A DNA stretch of 64,000 nucleotides from Arsenicicoccus sp. oral taxon 190 (GTDB taxonomy: Bacteria > Actinomycetota > Actinomycetes > Actinomycetales > Dermatophilaceae), in contig NZ_CP012070.1 of the NCBI RefSeq assembly GCF_001189535.1, positions 2,170,001-2,234,000 of the forward strand, in the 5' to 3' direction. This document shows positions 33,913 through 42,619 of this stretch, one piece after another. Position 1 is the first letter of the stretch, and each line of letters starts with the position of its first letter. Under the pieces are notes generated by a model. The model ran no database searches. It saw only the letters and a list, made by a program, of their open reading frames with translations, and was not told where the DNA came from. The position numbers and the translations under genes are program-made.

Positions 33913-36828
33913 ATGACCGAGACCGTCGGCGCACGCTCCGGAGCACGCAAGTCGGCCAAGAAGGGCCTCACCATCGAGCGCATCTTCACCACGCCCGGCG
34001 TCCACCCCTACGACGAGGTGACCTGGGAGAAGCGCGACGTCGTCCAGACCAACTGGAAGACCGGTGAGACGATCTTCGAGCAGCACGGCGTGGAGTTCCC
34101 CGACTTCTGGTCCGTCAACGCGTCGACGATCGTCACCACCAAGTACTTCCGCGGCGCCGTCGGCACCGACAAGCGTGAGCAGGGCCTCAAGCAGCTGATC
34201 GACCGCGTCGTGCTCACCTACGCCAAGGCGGGCAAGGATCATGGCTACTTCGCGACTCCCGAGGACGCCGAGATCTTCGAGCACGAGCTCACCTACGCGC
34301 TGGTGCACCAGGTCTTCAGCTTCAACTCCCCGGTGTGGTTCAACGTCGGCACTGCCAGCCCGCAGCAGGTCAGCGCCTGCTTCATCCTGTCGGTCGACGA
34401 CTCGATGGACTCGATCCTCAACTGGTACAAGGAGGAGGGGTTCATCTTCAAGGGCGGCTCGGGCGCCGGCCTCAACCTCTCCCGCATCCGCTCCTCCAAG
34501 GAGCTGCTGTCCTCCGGCGGCACCGCCTCCGGCCCTGTCTCCTTCATGCGCGGCGCCGACGCCTCCGCCGGCACCATCAAGTCGGGCGGCGCCACCCGTC
34601 GCGCCGCCAAGATGGTCGTGCTGGACGTCGACCACCCCGACATCGAGGAGTTCGTCGAGACCAAGGCGCGCGAGGAGGACAAGATCCGCGCGCTGCGCGA
34701 CGCCGGCTTCGACATGGACCTGGGCGGCAAGGACATCGTGTCCGTGCAGTACCAGAACGCCAACAACTCCGTCCGCGTCTCCGACGAGTTTATGCAGGCC
34801 GTCGAGGACGGCACCGACTTCGGCCTGCGCGCCCGGATGACCGGCGAGGTCATCGAACGTGTCGACGCCCGGGCGCTGCTGCAGAAGATCGCCAAGGCCG
34901 CCTGGGAGTGCGCCGACCCCGGCATCCAGTACGACGACACCATCAACGCCTGGCACACCAACCCCGAGACCGGCCGCATCACCGCGTCCAACCCCTGCTC
35001 GGAGTACATGTCGCTCGACAACTCCTCCTGCAACCTCGCCTCCCTCAACCTGCTGAAGTTCCTCCGCGAGGACGACACCTTCGACGCCCGCACCTTCCAG
35101 AAGGTCGCCGAGCTCGTGATCACCGCGATGGACATCTCCATCTGCTTCGCCGACTTCCCGACCGAGTCGATCGGCGAGACGACGCGGGACTACCGTCAGC
35201 TGGGCATCGGCTACGCCAACCTCGGCGCCCTGCTGATGGCGACCGGCCACGGCTACGACTCCGAGGGGGGCCGCGCCCTCGCCGCCTCCATCACCTCCCT
35301 GCTCACGGGCGCCTCCTACAAGCGCTCCGCCGAGCTCGCCGCCGTGGTCGGGCCGTATGCCGGGTACGCCCGCAACGCCGACGCGCACAAGCGGGTCATG
35401 GCCCAGCACCGGGACGCCAACGCCGAGGTCAAGACCCTGGACGAGATGGACTCCTCCATCCACGACCTCGCCACCAAGGCGTGGGACGACGTCCTCGCGC
35501 TCGGCGACAAGCACGGCTTCCGTAACGCTCAGGCCTCCGTGCTGGCCCCCACCGGCACCATCGGCTTCATGATGGACTGCGACACCACCGGCATCGAGCC
35601 CGACTTCTCCCTGGTGAAGTTCAAGAAGCTCGTCGGTGGCGGGTCCATGCAGATCGTCAACCTCACGATCCCGCGCGCTCTCAAGAAGCTCGGCTACCAG
35701 CAGGAGTCGATCGAGGCCATCGTCGAGTACATCGCCGAGCACGGCCACGTCATCGACGCCCCCGGCCTCAAGCCGGAGCACTACGAGGTCTTCGACTGCG
35801 CGATGGGCGCCCGCGCCATCTCCCCGATGGGCCACGTGCGCATGATGGCCGCGTGCCAGCCGTTCCTGTCCGGCGCGATCTCCAAGACCGTCAACCTGCC
35901 CGAGTCCGCCACGGTCGAGGAGATCGAGGACGTCTACGTGCAGGGCTGGAAGCTCGGCCTCAAGGCGCTCGCCGTCTACCGCGACAACTGCAAGGTCGGT
36001 CAGCCGCTGTCCGACGCAAAGAAGAAGACCGAGGACCGCATCGAGGAGCGCGCCGAGGAGAAGGTGGTCGAGAAGGTCATCTACCGCCCGACCCGCAAGC
36101 GCCTCCCCAAGCGTCGTCCCTCGCAGACGATCTCGTTCTCCGTCGGCGGGGCCGAGGGCTACCTCACCGCCGGGTCCTACCCCGACGACGGCCTCGGTGA
36201 GCTCTTCCTGAAGTTCGGCAAGCAGGGCTCCACCCTGGCCGGTGTCATGGACGCCTTCTCCATCGCCGTGTCCGTGGGCCTGCAGTACGGCGTGCCGCTG
36301 GAGACCTACGTCGACAAGTTCACCAACCAGCGCTTCGAGCCGGCCGGCCTGACCGACGACCCGGACGTCCGGATGGCGCAGTCGATCATGGACTACGTCT
36401 TCCGTCGCCTGGCGCTGGACTACCTCGACTTCGAGACGCGCTCGATGATGGGCATCTACTCCGCGGAGGAGCGGGCCCGCCAGCTCGAGACCGGGTCCTA
36501 CGAGCCGACCTCCGACGAGGACGACAGCGAGTACGACGAGGAGATCCAGCAGGACGTCGCCACCTCCAAGACGCCCCAGGAGAAGGCCCGCGAGGCGAGC
36601 GAGCGGTTCGGCGCCTCGCACGCCCGCCCGGCCGAGGTGAAGTCCGGTGCCGGCGCCGCCGACGCCCGTGAGGTCTCCCAGGAGATCCACTCGTCCGCCG
36701 AGCTGATGGAGAAGCTGCAGGGCATGGCCTCCGACGCGCCGATCTGCATGACCTGCGGCACCAAGATGCGTCCCGCCGGCTCGTGCTACGTGTGCGAGGG
36801 CTGCGGCAGCACCTCCGGCTGCAGCTGA
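33913..36828 (+). CDS. nrdJ: Vitamin B12-dependent (class II) ribonucleoside-diphosphate reductase
   Basis: A 971-residue enzyme that makes deoxynucleotides with adenosylcobalamin. Signature parts: NVGTASPQQVSACFILSVDD, the active-site NPCSEYMSLDNSSCNLASLNL, LAPTGTIGFMMDCDTTGIEPDF, an acidic linker and a C-terminal Cys-rich tail (CMTCGTKMRPAGSCYVCEGCG) that re-reduces the site. ATG 33913 follows GGGAGTCAGGACC. It is 148 bases after nrdR; no cobalamin riboswitch was recognised in the gap. A strong terminator follows. Confidence 0.96.
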   Translation: MTETVGARSGARKSAKKGLTIERIFTTPGVHPYDEVTWEKRDVVQTNWKTGETIFEQHGVEFPDFWSVNASTIVTTKYFRGAVGTDKREQGLKQLIDRVVLTYAKAGKDHGYFATPEDAEIFEHELTYALVHQVFSFNSPVWFNVGTASPQQVSACFILSVDDSMDSILNWYKEEGFIFKGGSGAGLNLSRIRSSKELLSSGGTASGPVSFMRGADASAGTIKSGGATRRAAKMVVLDVDHPDIEEFVETKAREEDKIRALRDAGFDMDLGGKDIVSVQYQNANNSVRVSDEFMQAVEDGTDFGLRARMTGEVIERVDARALLQKIAKAAWECADPGIQYDDTINAWHTNPETGRITASNPCSEYMSLDNSSCNLASLNLLKFLREDDTFDARTFQKVAELVITAMDISICFADFPTESIGETTRDYRQLGIGYANLGALLMATGHGYDSEGGRALAASITSLLTGASYKRSAELAAVVGPYAGYARNADAHKRVMAQHRDANAEVKTLDEMDSSIHDLATKAWDDVLALGDKHGFRNAQASVLAPTGTIGFMMDCDTTGIEPDFSLVKFKKLVGGGSMQIVNLTIPRALKKLGYQQESIEAIVEYIAEHGHVIDAPGLKPEHYEVFDCAMGARAISPMGHVRMMAACQPFLSGAISKTVNLPESATVEEIEDVYVQGWKLGLKALAVYRDNCKVGQPLSDAKKKTEDRIEERAEEKVVEKVIYRPTRKRLPKRRPSQTISFSVGGAEGYLTAGSYPDDGLGELFLKFGKQGSTLAGVMDAFSIAVSVGLQYGVPLETYVDKFTNQRFEPAGLTDDPDVRMAQSIMDYVFRRLALDYLDFETRSMMGIYSAEERARQLETGSYEPTSDEDDSEYDEEIQQDVATSKTPQEKAREASERFGASHARPAEVKSGAGAADAREVSQEIHSSAELMEKLQGMASDAPICMTCGTKMRPAGSCYVCEGCGSTSGCS

Positions 36829-36849
36829 TCGCCGACCAGGCCGATCGCC

Positions 36850-36885
36850 CTGGGCCCCGTGGGAATTCGTTCCCGCGGGGCCCAG
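36850..36885 (+). terminator. nrdJ terminator with TTCG tetraloop
   Basis: A 16-bp stem (36850-36865 with 36870-36885, one G-T pair) closes the very stable TTCG tetraloop. No T-run follows, but stems like this are usual at actinobacterial transcript ends. Confidence 0.85.
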
Positions 36886-37015
36886 TGCCACGTTGACGGT
36901 TGAGCAAGGTCCACCGCCTGCACCCGCGACTCGACCACGACCCCGACGCGACGAGACGGACCATGTGACGCCGCACATGACCCCGGGGCACGGTCTCGTG
37001 CTCGACCGCAGGCCA

Positions 37016-37074
37016 GATACTGGCGTCGTTCAGTTCCTGTGGTTACCAGTTTTGGCGAAACTGGTAACCACAGG
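37016..37074 (+). promoter_or_regulatory. -10 box followed by a 17-bp perfect hairpin/palindrome
   Basis: GATACT (37016-37021) resembles the rne -10. Immediately downstream, CCTGTGGTTACCAGTTT (37036-37052) and its exact complement (37058-37074) flank the five-base loop TGGCG. The element is much less GC-rich than its surroundings. It could be an operator or a 5' mRNA hairpin of the short ORF at 37106. Confidence 0.6.
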
Positions 37075-37105
37075 CCACGCGTTGTGTCCGAGCTCTGGCT
37101 CCCGG

Positions 37106-37276
37106 ATGATCAAGGCGGACGACATGATCACGCAGCTGCAGGTCGCCCTGCGCACCGGCGTCACGTATGACGTCTTCGGCTACACCGGCGAGCAGGTCTG
37201 CCACGACGTGCTGGACCACTACGAGCGCTACGCCCACGCGCGGGCCCGCACCGCACCGGAGGTCGAGCCCGTCTGA
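37106..37276 (+). CDS. Small hypothetical protein (56 aa)
   Basis: The ORF starts MIKADDMITQLQVALRTGVTY and continues DVFGYTGEQVCHDVLDHYERY; the sequence is amphipathic and has no membrane helix. No clear ribosome binding site precedes the ATG, and the frame is open further upstream, so the start is uncertain. It lies downstream of the 17-bp hairpin and a -10 box. I do not recognise the family. Confidence 0.45.
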   Translation: MIKADDMITQLQVALRTGVTYDVFGYTGEQVCHDVLDHYERYAHARARTAPEVEPV

Positions 37277-37410
37277 GCCGAGCCAGGCGCGCCCCGAGCG
37301 CACCGGACCACTGAGGCCCCCGTCGACGACGGGGGCTCAGTGCTGCGGGCCCAGGTGGCGACCGGCAACCGACGTCATGTCGCCCTGAGGTCTGGTTGAA
37401 CCTGCTCGGC

Positions 37411-38214
37411 TCAGGTGTGCACCTGATGGCCGAGGGTCCGGGAGATGGCGTGCGCGGTTTCCCGCATGACGCCGCTCAGCGCGCGCATCCGCGCGGCGGG
37501 CATGTAGGGATTGGTCGCGGACATGCTGATCGCGGCCACGATCGATCCCGACGCGTCGCGCACAGGTGCGGCGACGCAACGGATGCCCACCTCGTTCTCC
37601 TCCAGATCCCAGGCGACGCCGGCATCGGCATACGTGCTCATCCGCCGCAGGAAGTCCTCGCGTGACTGTGCGGTGACCGGCCCGGCGTGGTCGCGGTCGT
37701 GCAGGTCGGCCCACTGGCCAGGGGCGTCGATCAGCAGGGCCTTGCCGACACCGGTCCGGGTCAGGGGCATGCGCTGGCCGACCCGGGAGCGCATCTCGGC
37801 ACCCCGGGACCCCGAGATCTTGTCCAGATAGAGGACGGCGTCCTCGTCGCGCACACCCAGGTGCACGGTGTCGTGCTGGGCGTCCACGAGCCCCTGCAGG
37901 ATGGGGCGGGCGAGGGCCGTGACGGGGTTGGCCTCGACGGCCCGGAAACCCAGCTCCATCAGAGTGGGCCCAAGGGAGTACTCACCGTCCTGGTAGCGCA
38001 GATACCCTGCGAGAGTAAGAGCTTAGAGCAGCCGGTGGCAGGTCGACCGGGTGATGCCGGTGGCGTCGCTCGCGCGTTGCAGGGTCCGCGCGCCCACCGC
38101 GACCGCTCGCACCAGGACGAGTCCACGCATGAGGGTCTGTGCCCCCTGAGGGTCCGCGGCGAGGGCGCGCGCCTCGGGGGAGGAGAGGGGTTGGCTCGCT
38201 GGTCCCGTGGTCAC
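37411..38214 (-). pseudogene. IclR family regulator interrupted by an in-frame TAA
   Basis: The frame from GTG 38214 reads an IclR winged helix (LVLVRAVAVGARTLQRASDATGITRSTCHRLL), then TAA at 38025-38023 (codon 64), then continues in the same frame ALTLAGYLRYQDGEYSLGPTLMELGF and a complete IclR effector domain to 37411. Only the stop breaks an otherwise 267-residue protein; it falls in the second half of the HTH. A truncated product from ATG 37959 would lack DNA binding. Minus-strand GATATT six bases before the GTG suggests a leaderless message. It is divergent from the galactonate operon, its expected target. Confidence 0.85.
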
Positions 38215-38223
38215 GGGCCAAAT

Positions 38224-38274
38224 ATCCCACATAAAGGGATGCGCCTTGAGAGTGTGGGACGGCCGCATCAGGCT
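38224..38274 (+). promoter_or_regulatory. Galactonate operon promoter and possible IclR operator
   Basis: The inverted repeat ATCCC-acataaa-GGGAT (38224-38240) lies between the two divergent starts. TTGAGA (38246-38251), 17 bases, CAGGCT (38269-38274) is a possible promoter for dgoK. Confidence 0.5.
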
Positions 38275-38317
38275 CGGGTCAGGCCAGCGACGGTCGCGGG
38301 CTGGAGGAAGGGACCTG

Positions 38318-39277
38318 ATGAGCACTGCAGCACTGATCGGCCTGGACTGGGGCACGACCGCCTTCCGGGCCTACCTCTTCGCCAGCGACGGCGCCGTCCT
38401 TGACCAGGCCGCCTCCTGCGAGGGCATCAACGCCCTGCAGCGGCACGGGCGTGAGGAGTTCGCCAAGGCTCTCGACCGCCTCGTGGGCCGGTGGTTGACG
38501 GACGCGATGGACATCCCCATCCTCGCTGCGGGCATGGTGGGCAGCCGGCAGGGCTGGCTGGAGACGCCCTACGTCCCGGCCCCGGCCGACCTGCGTCTGA
38601 TCCCGGACCGCCTCGCCCGGGCGCCTCATGCCCGCGCCCGAGTGCTCATCGTGCCCGGGATGGTCGACGCCGGACCCCTCCCGTCGGTCATGCGCGGTGA
38701 GGAGACCCAGCTGGTGGGCGTCCTGGCCGAGCACGTCTGGGCGGGCGCTGACTCCTCCCGCCGACTGGTCGTGCTGCCCGGGACGCACACCAAGTGGGTG
38801 TCTCTCGAGGGCCCGGCCGTGGTCAGCATCGCCACCACGATGACCGGGGAGATCTACGATCTCCTGCGCTCCGGCAGCATCCTCGCCAGCACCATGGAGG
38901 ACGCCGATCGTCCGTACGACGAGGTCTTCCGGGCCGCCGTGCACCTGGCCCGGGACTCCGGGGTGGGGGCCACCTCGACCGTCTTCTCCACCCGCAGCCT
39001 CGGGCTCCTCGAGCGCCTGGCGCCCGGCCAGCAGGCGGATCACCTCTCCGGGCTGCTGATCGGGCACGAGCTCCTGGACCGCGAGCGGGTCTGCGGCGCA
39101 CCGGAGGTCTGGACGCTGGCCGGCTCCGACGAGCTGTGCCGCCGTTATCAGCTCGCGGCTGCCGAGCTGGGCTGGCCGCCGGCCGCGCTCGGTGCCGCGT
39201 CCGCCCAGCGCGGCCTGTGGCGCATCGCCACGGCCGCTGAGCTGGTGAACCGCACTCCTGCAGGAGGACTCGCATGA
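38318..39277 (+). CDS. dgoK: 2-dehydro-3-deoxygalactonokinase
   Basis: A 319-residue kinase that phosphorylates 2-dehydro-3-deoxy-D-galactonate. The N-terminal phosphate motif IGLDWGTTAFRAYLF, the GMVGSRQGW segment, VPGMVDAGPL, and LPGTHTKWVSLEGPAV are typical of DgoK. ATG 38318 follows GGAGGAAGG. It overlaps the aldolase gene by four bases. The pathway step after it is dgoA and the step before is the interrupted dgoD. Confidence 0.92.
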   Translation: MSTAALIGLDWGTTAFRAYLFASDGAVLDQAASCEGINALQRHGREEFAKALDRLVGRWLTDAMDIPILAAGMVGSRQGWLETPYVPAPADLRLIPDRLARAPHARARVLIVPGMVDAGPLPSVMRGEETQLVGVLAEHVWAGADSSRRLVVLPGTHTKWVSLEGPAVVSIATTMTGEIYDLLRSGSILASTMEDADRPYDEVFRAAVHLARDSGVGATSTVFSTRSLGLLERLAPGQQADHLSGLLIGHELLDRERVCGAPEVWTLAGSDELCRRYQLAAAELGWPPAALGAASAQRGLWRIATAAELVNRTPAGGLA

Positions 39278-39912
39278 CCATCGATACCACCCGAGCCGGA
39301 CACGGTCTCATCGCGATCCTGCGAGGCGTCCGCCCCGCCGAGGCAGTGGACGTCGCGACCGCGCTCTACGACAAGGGGATCCGCGTGATCGAGGTCCCCC
39401 TCAACTCCCCGGACCCCACCGACTCGATCACCGCGATCCGCGACGCGCTGCCGGGCGACGCGCTCGTGGGGGCGGGCACGGTGCTGACGGTCGACGACGT
39501 CCGGCGCGTCCACGAGGCGGGGGGCCAGCTCGTGGTCTCGCCCGCGATGGACCAGAGCATCATCCGCGCCACGGTCGATGCCGGCTTGGTCAGCTGCCCC
39601 GGAGTCGCCACCCCCACCGAGGCGTTCGCTGCCCTGGCCGCAGGAGCCCACGTGCTCAAGGTCTTTCCCGCCGAGCAGGTCGGCATCGCAGGCGTCAAGG
39701 CGTGGATGTCGGTGCTGCCCAAGGGGACAGCGGTGGTGCCGGTCGGCGGCATCACCCCGGCGTCGATGGAGGAATCGTGGCCGATCGGGGTCACCGGGTT
39801 CGGGATCGGGTCGGCGCTTTATCGCGCGGGCCTGACGCCGAGCGAGGTGGCCGACCGCGCAACAGATTTCGTCGCGGCACTCGCCGCGCTCACCAGCAAG
39901 GAGCAGTCATGA
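39274..39912 (+). CDS. dgoA: 2-dehydro-3-deoxy-6-phosphogalactonate aldolase
   Basis: A 212-residue class I aldolase giving pyruvate and glyceraldehyde 3-phosphate. It has LIAILRGVRPAEAVDVA, VIEVPLNSPDP, the GAGTVL motif, and the Schiff-base lysine in HVLKVFPAEQVG, then PVGGITPAS. ATG overlaps the dgoK stop and its own stop overlaps dgoD (ATGA), so the three genes are tightly coupled. Confidence 0.93.
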   Translation: MTIDTTRAGHGLIAILRGVRPAEAVDVATALYDKGIRVIEVPLNSPDPTDSITAIRDALPGDALVGAGTVLTVDDVRRVHEAGGQLVVSPAMDQSIIRATVDAGLVSCPGVATPTEAFAALAAGAHVLKVFPAEQVGIAGVKAWMSVLPKGTAVVPVGGITPASMEESWPIGVTGFGIGSALYRAGLTPSEVADRATDFVAALAALTSKEQS

Positions 39913-41057
39913 AGATCACGAAGGTCACGACCTACCAGGTGCCACCCCGCTGGTGCTTCGTCAAGGTCGAGACGGACGAGGGCGTCGTCGGCTGGGGAGA
40001 GCCGGTCCTCGAGGGGCGGGCAGCCAGCGTGGCCGCCACCGTCGACGAGCTTGCGGACCTGCTGATCGGGCAGGACCCGCGCCACATCGAGGACCTGTGG
40101 ACCCTGATGTACCGCAGCGCGTTCTATCGCGGCGGGGGGATTCACATGAGCGCGATCGCCGGCCTCGACCAGGCCCTGTGGGACATCAAGGGCAAGGCCC
40201 TCGGCGTGCCCGTCTCGGAGCTGCTCGGTGGTCAGGTCCGCGACAAGATCAAGGTCTACTCGTGGATCGGTGGGGACCGCCCCGCCGAGACCGCCGCTGC
40301 CGCCAAGGCCGCGGTGGAGCGAGGCTTCTCGGCCGTGAAGATGAACGGCACCGAGGAGATCCAGTTCATCGACTCGTGGGACAAGGTGCAGCTGTGCCTG
40401 GACAACGTCACCGCGGTCCGTGAGGCCGTCGGGCCGCTGATCGGCATCGGCGTCGACTTCCACGGCCGCGTCCACAAGCCCATGGCCAAGGTCCTGATGA
40501 AGGAGCTCGAGCCCTACCACCTGCTGTTCATCGAGTAGCCCGTCCTCTCGGAGAACCTCGACGCGATGATCGACGTGCTGCACGGCGTCTCGACGCCGAT
40601 CGCACTGGGCGAGCGGTTGTTCTCCCGCTGGGACTTCAAGGACGTCCTCGCCAGCGGGGCCGTCGACATCATCCAGCCCGACCCCTGCCACGCCGGCGGC
40701 ATCACCGAGACCCGCAAGATCGCCATGATGGCCGAGGCCTACGACATCGCCCTCGCGCTGCACTGCCCCCTCGGGCCGATCGCCCTCGCCGCCTGCCTGC
40801 AGATCGACGCGGGCTGCTACAACGCGTTCATCCAGGAGCAGAGCCTCGGCATCCACTACAACACCACCAACGACCTCCTCGACTACCTGGTCGACCCGAG
40901 CGTCTTCGCCTACGAGGACGGCATGGTCCGTATCCCCACGGGACCCGGCCTCGGCATCGAGGTCAACGAGGAGTTCGTCCAGGAGCGCGCCGCCGTGGGC
41001 CACCGCTGGCGCAACCCGGTCTGGCGCCACCGCGACAGCAGCTTCGCCGAGTGGTGA
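39909..41057 (+). pseudogene. dgoD: D-galactonate dehydratase interrupted by an in-frame TAG
   Basis: The frame reads a complete enolase-superfamily dehydratase: MKITKVTTYQVPPRWCFVK, GVDFHGRVHKPMA (metal Asp), then HLLFIE, TAG at 40536-40538 (codon 210), then directly PVLSENLDAM, ALGERLFSRWDF, QPDPCHAGGITE, LALHCPLGPIALAA (catalytic His) and RNPVWRHRDSSFAEW. The usual residue at the stop is Glu in the IEEP motif, so a single G to T change (GAG to TAG) explains it. The 209-residue fragment lacks most of the active site and should be inactive unless the stop is read through or is a sequencing error. Confidence 0.88.
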
Positions 41058-41059
41058 GC

Positions 41060-41137
41060 CGTATGACGTCAACCGCCCGCTAGACCAGCACCCTTCACGA
41101 CGCCGCGGCCGCATCCGGTCGGCCGCTGCGTCATACG
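41060..41137. other. Nested inverted repeat between dgoD and the transporter
   Basis: CGTATGACG (41060-41068) pairs with CGTCATACG (41129-41137), and inside it GCGGCCG (41105-41111) pairs with CGGCCGC (41120-41126). It may attenuate or protect the transporter message. Both outer arms carry the CGTATG hexamer common in this genome. Confidence 0.5.
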
Positions 41138-41186
41138 ACCTTGCCGTCGTGCGCACGAAGACGCGCGCCCTCCAGAGAGAAGCCGC

Positions 41187-42497
41187 ATGAGCACCGCCGC
41201 CCGCACCGCTGCCGACCCCATGACCCAGCGCCCCACGAGGAAGCGCTACCTGATCATGGTGATGCTGTTCGTCACCGTGGTGATCAACTACCTCGACCGC
41301 AGCAACCTGTCCGTCGCCGCGCCGGGGATCGCGAAGGACCTGCACCTGACGACCTTCCAGCAGGGCCTGATCCTTTCGGCCTTCGGCTGGACCTATGCCG
41401 CCGCGCAGATCCCCGGCGGGTGGCTGGTCGACCGCGTCCCGCCGCGGATCCTGTATCCCGCCGCCCTCATCCTGTGGTCGCTGGCCACCTGCCTGATGGG
41501 CGTGGTCGGGAGCTTCGTGGGGCTGATCGTCCTGCGGCTCGCCGTGGGGGCCTTCGAGGCACCGGCCTACCCGATCAACAACAAGGTCGTCACGGCGTGG
41601 TTCCCTGAGCGGGAGCGCGCCGGCGCCATCGGCTTCTACACCTCCGGCCAGTTCGTCGGGCTCGCCATGCTGACGCCCGTGCTGCTCTGGCTGCAGACGA
41701 CCTTCGGCTGGCACATGATCTTCGTCGTCACCGGCCTGGTCGGGATCGTCTGGGGCGTCGTGTGGTTCGTCGTCTACCGCGGGCCGCGCGACTTCCGCGG
41801 CACCAACCAGGCCGAGCTCGACCACATCGCGGCGGGCGGCGGGCTGATCGAGGTCGACCAAGAGGGCAAGGCTAAGGAGCCCTTCCGGTGGAGCGACCTC
41901 GGGGTGGTGCTCACCAAGCGCAAGCTGTGGGGCGTCTACCTCGGCCAGTTCTGCCTCACGTCCACGCTGTGGTTCTTCCTCACCTGGTTCCCCACCTACC
42001 TGGTGAAGTACCGCGGCATGGACTTCATCAAGTCCGGCTTCCTCGCGTCGCTGCCCTTCCTGGCCGCCTTCGTCGGCGTGCTGTTCTCCGGAGTGCTGTC
42101 CGACTGGATGATCCGTCGTGGTGCCTCCCTCGGCACCGCCCGCAAGGTGCCGATCATCACGGGCCTGCTGATCTCGATCGCCATGATCGGAGCCAACTAC
42201 ACCGACAGCACGACGCTGGTGATCGTCTTCCTCGCGATCGCGTTCTTCGGCAACGGGCTCGCCTCCATCACCTGGTCGCTGGTCTCCGCCCTGGCGCCGG
42301 CCCGGCTGCTCGGGCTGACCGGTGGTGTCTTCAACTTCATCGGCAACCTGTCCTCCATCGCCACGCCTCTGATCATCGGTGCGCTGGTCACCGAGACCGA
42401 CTTCACGCCCGCACTGGTCTATGTCGCCGTGCTGTCCGCTCTGGGGGCGCTGTCCTACCTGCTGCTCGTTGGCAGGGTGGAGCGCATCGAGTGCTGA
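41187..42497 (+). CDS. MFS transporter, probable D-galactonate permease (DgoT-like)
   Basis: A 436-residue transporter with 12 predicted helices. The first helices read MVMLFVTVVINYLDRSNLSVAAP and the loop motif is GGWLVDRVPPR, characteristic of the anion:cation symporter family that includes DgoT and glucarate permeases. VSGFL-type segments are replaced by FIKSGFLASLPFLAAFVGVL. It follows dgoD after 129 bases that include an inverted repeat. The substrate is inferred from the operon. Confidence 0.85.
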   Translation: MSTAARTAADPMTQRPTRKRYLIMVMLFVTVVINYLDRSNLSVAAPGIAKDLHLTTFQQGLILSAFGWTYAAAQIPGGWLVDRVPPRILYPAALILWSLATCLMGVVGSFVGLIVLRLAVGAFEAPAYPINNKVVTAWFPERERAGAIGFYTSGQFVGLAMLTPVLLWLQTTFGWHMIFVVTGLVGIVWGVVWFVVYRGPRDFRGTNQAELDHIAAGGGLIEVDQEGKAKEPFRWSDLGVVLTKRKLWGVYLGQFCLTSTLWFFLTWFPTYLVKYRGMDFIKSGFLASLPFLAAFVGVLFSGVLSDWMIRRGASLGTARKVPIITGLLISIAMIGANYTDSTTLVIVFLAIAFFGNGLASITWSLVSALAPARLLGLTGGVFNFIGNLSSIATPLIIGALVTETDFTPALVYVAVLSALGALSYLLLVGRVERIEC

Positions 42498-42619
42498 CGG
42501 ATCGTCGTACGCCGTGAACGCGACGGGCTGAGGACAGGTGGGCCGATCCGGCCGTTTCCGCACGGGTGACCCCCGCCCCTGCCTACCCTGCACGCAACGA
42601 GGGTTGCGAGGGGGCAGCG

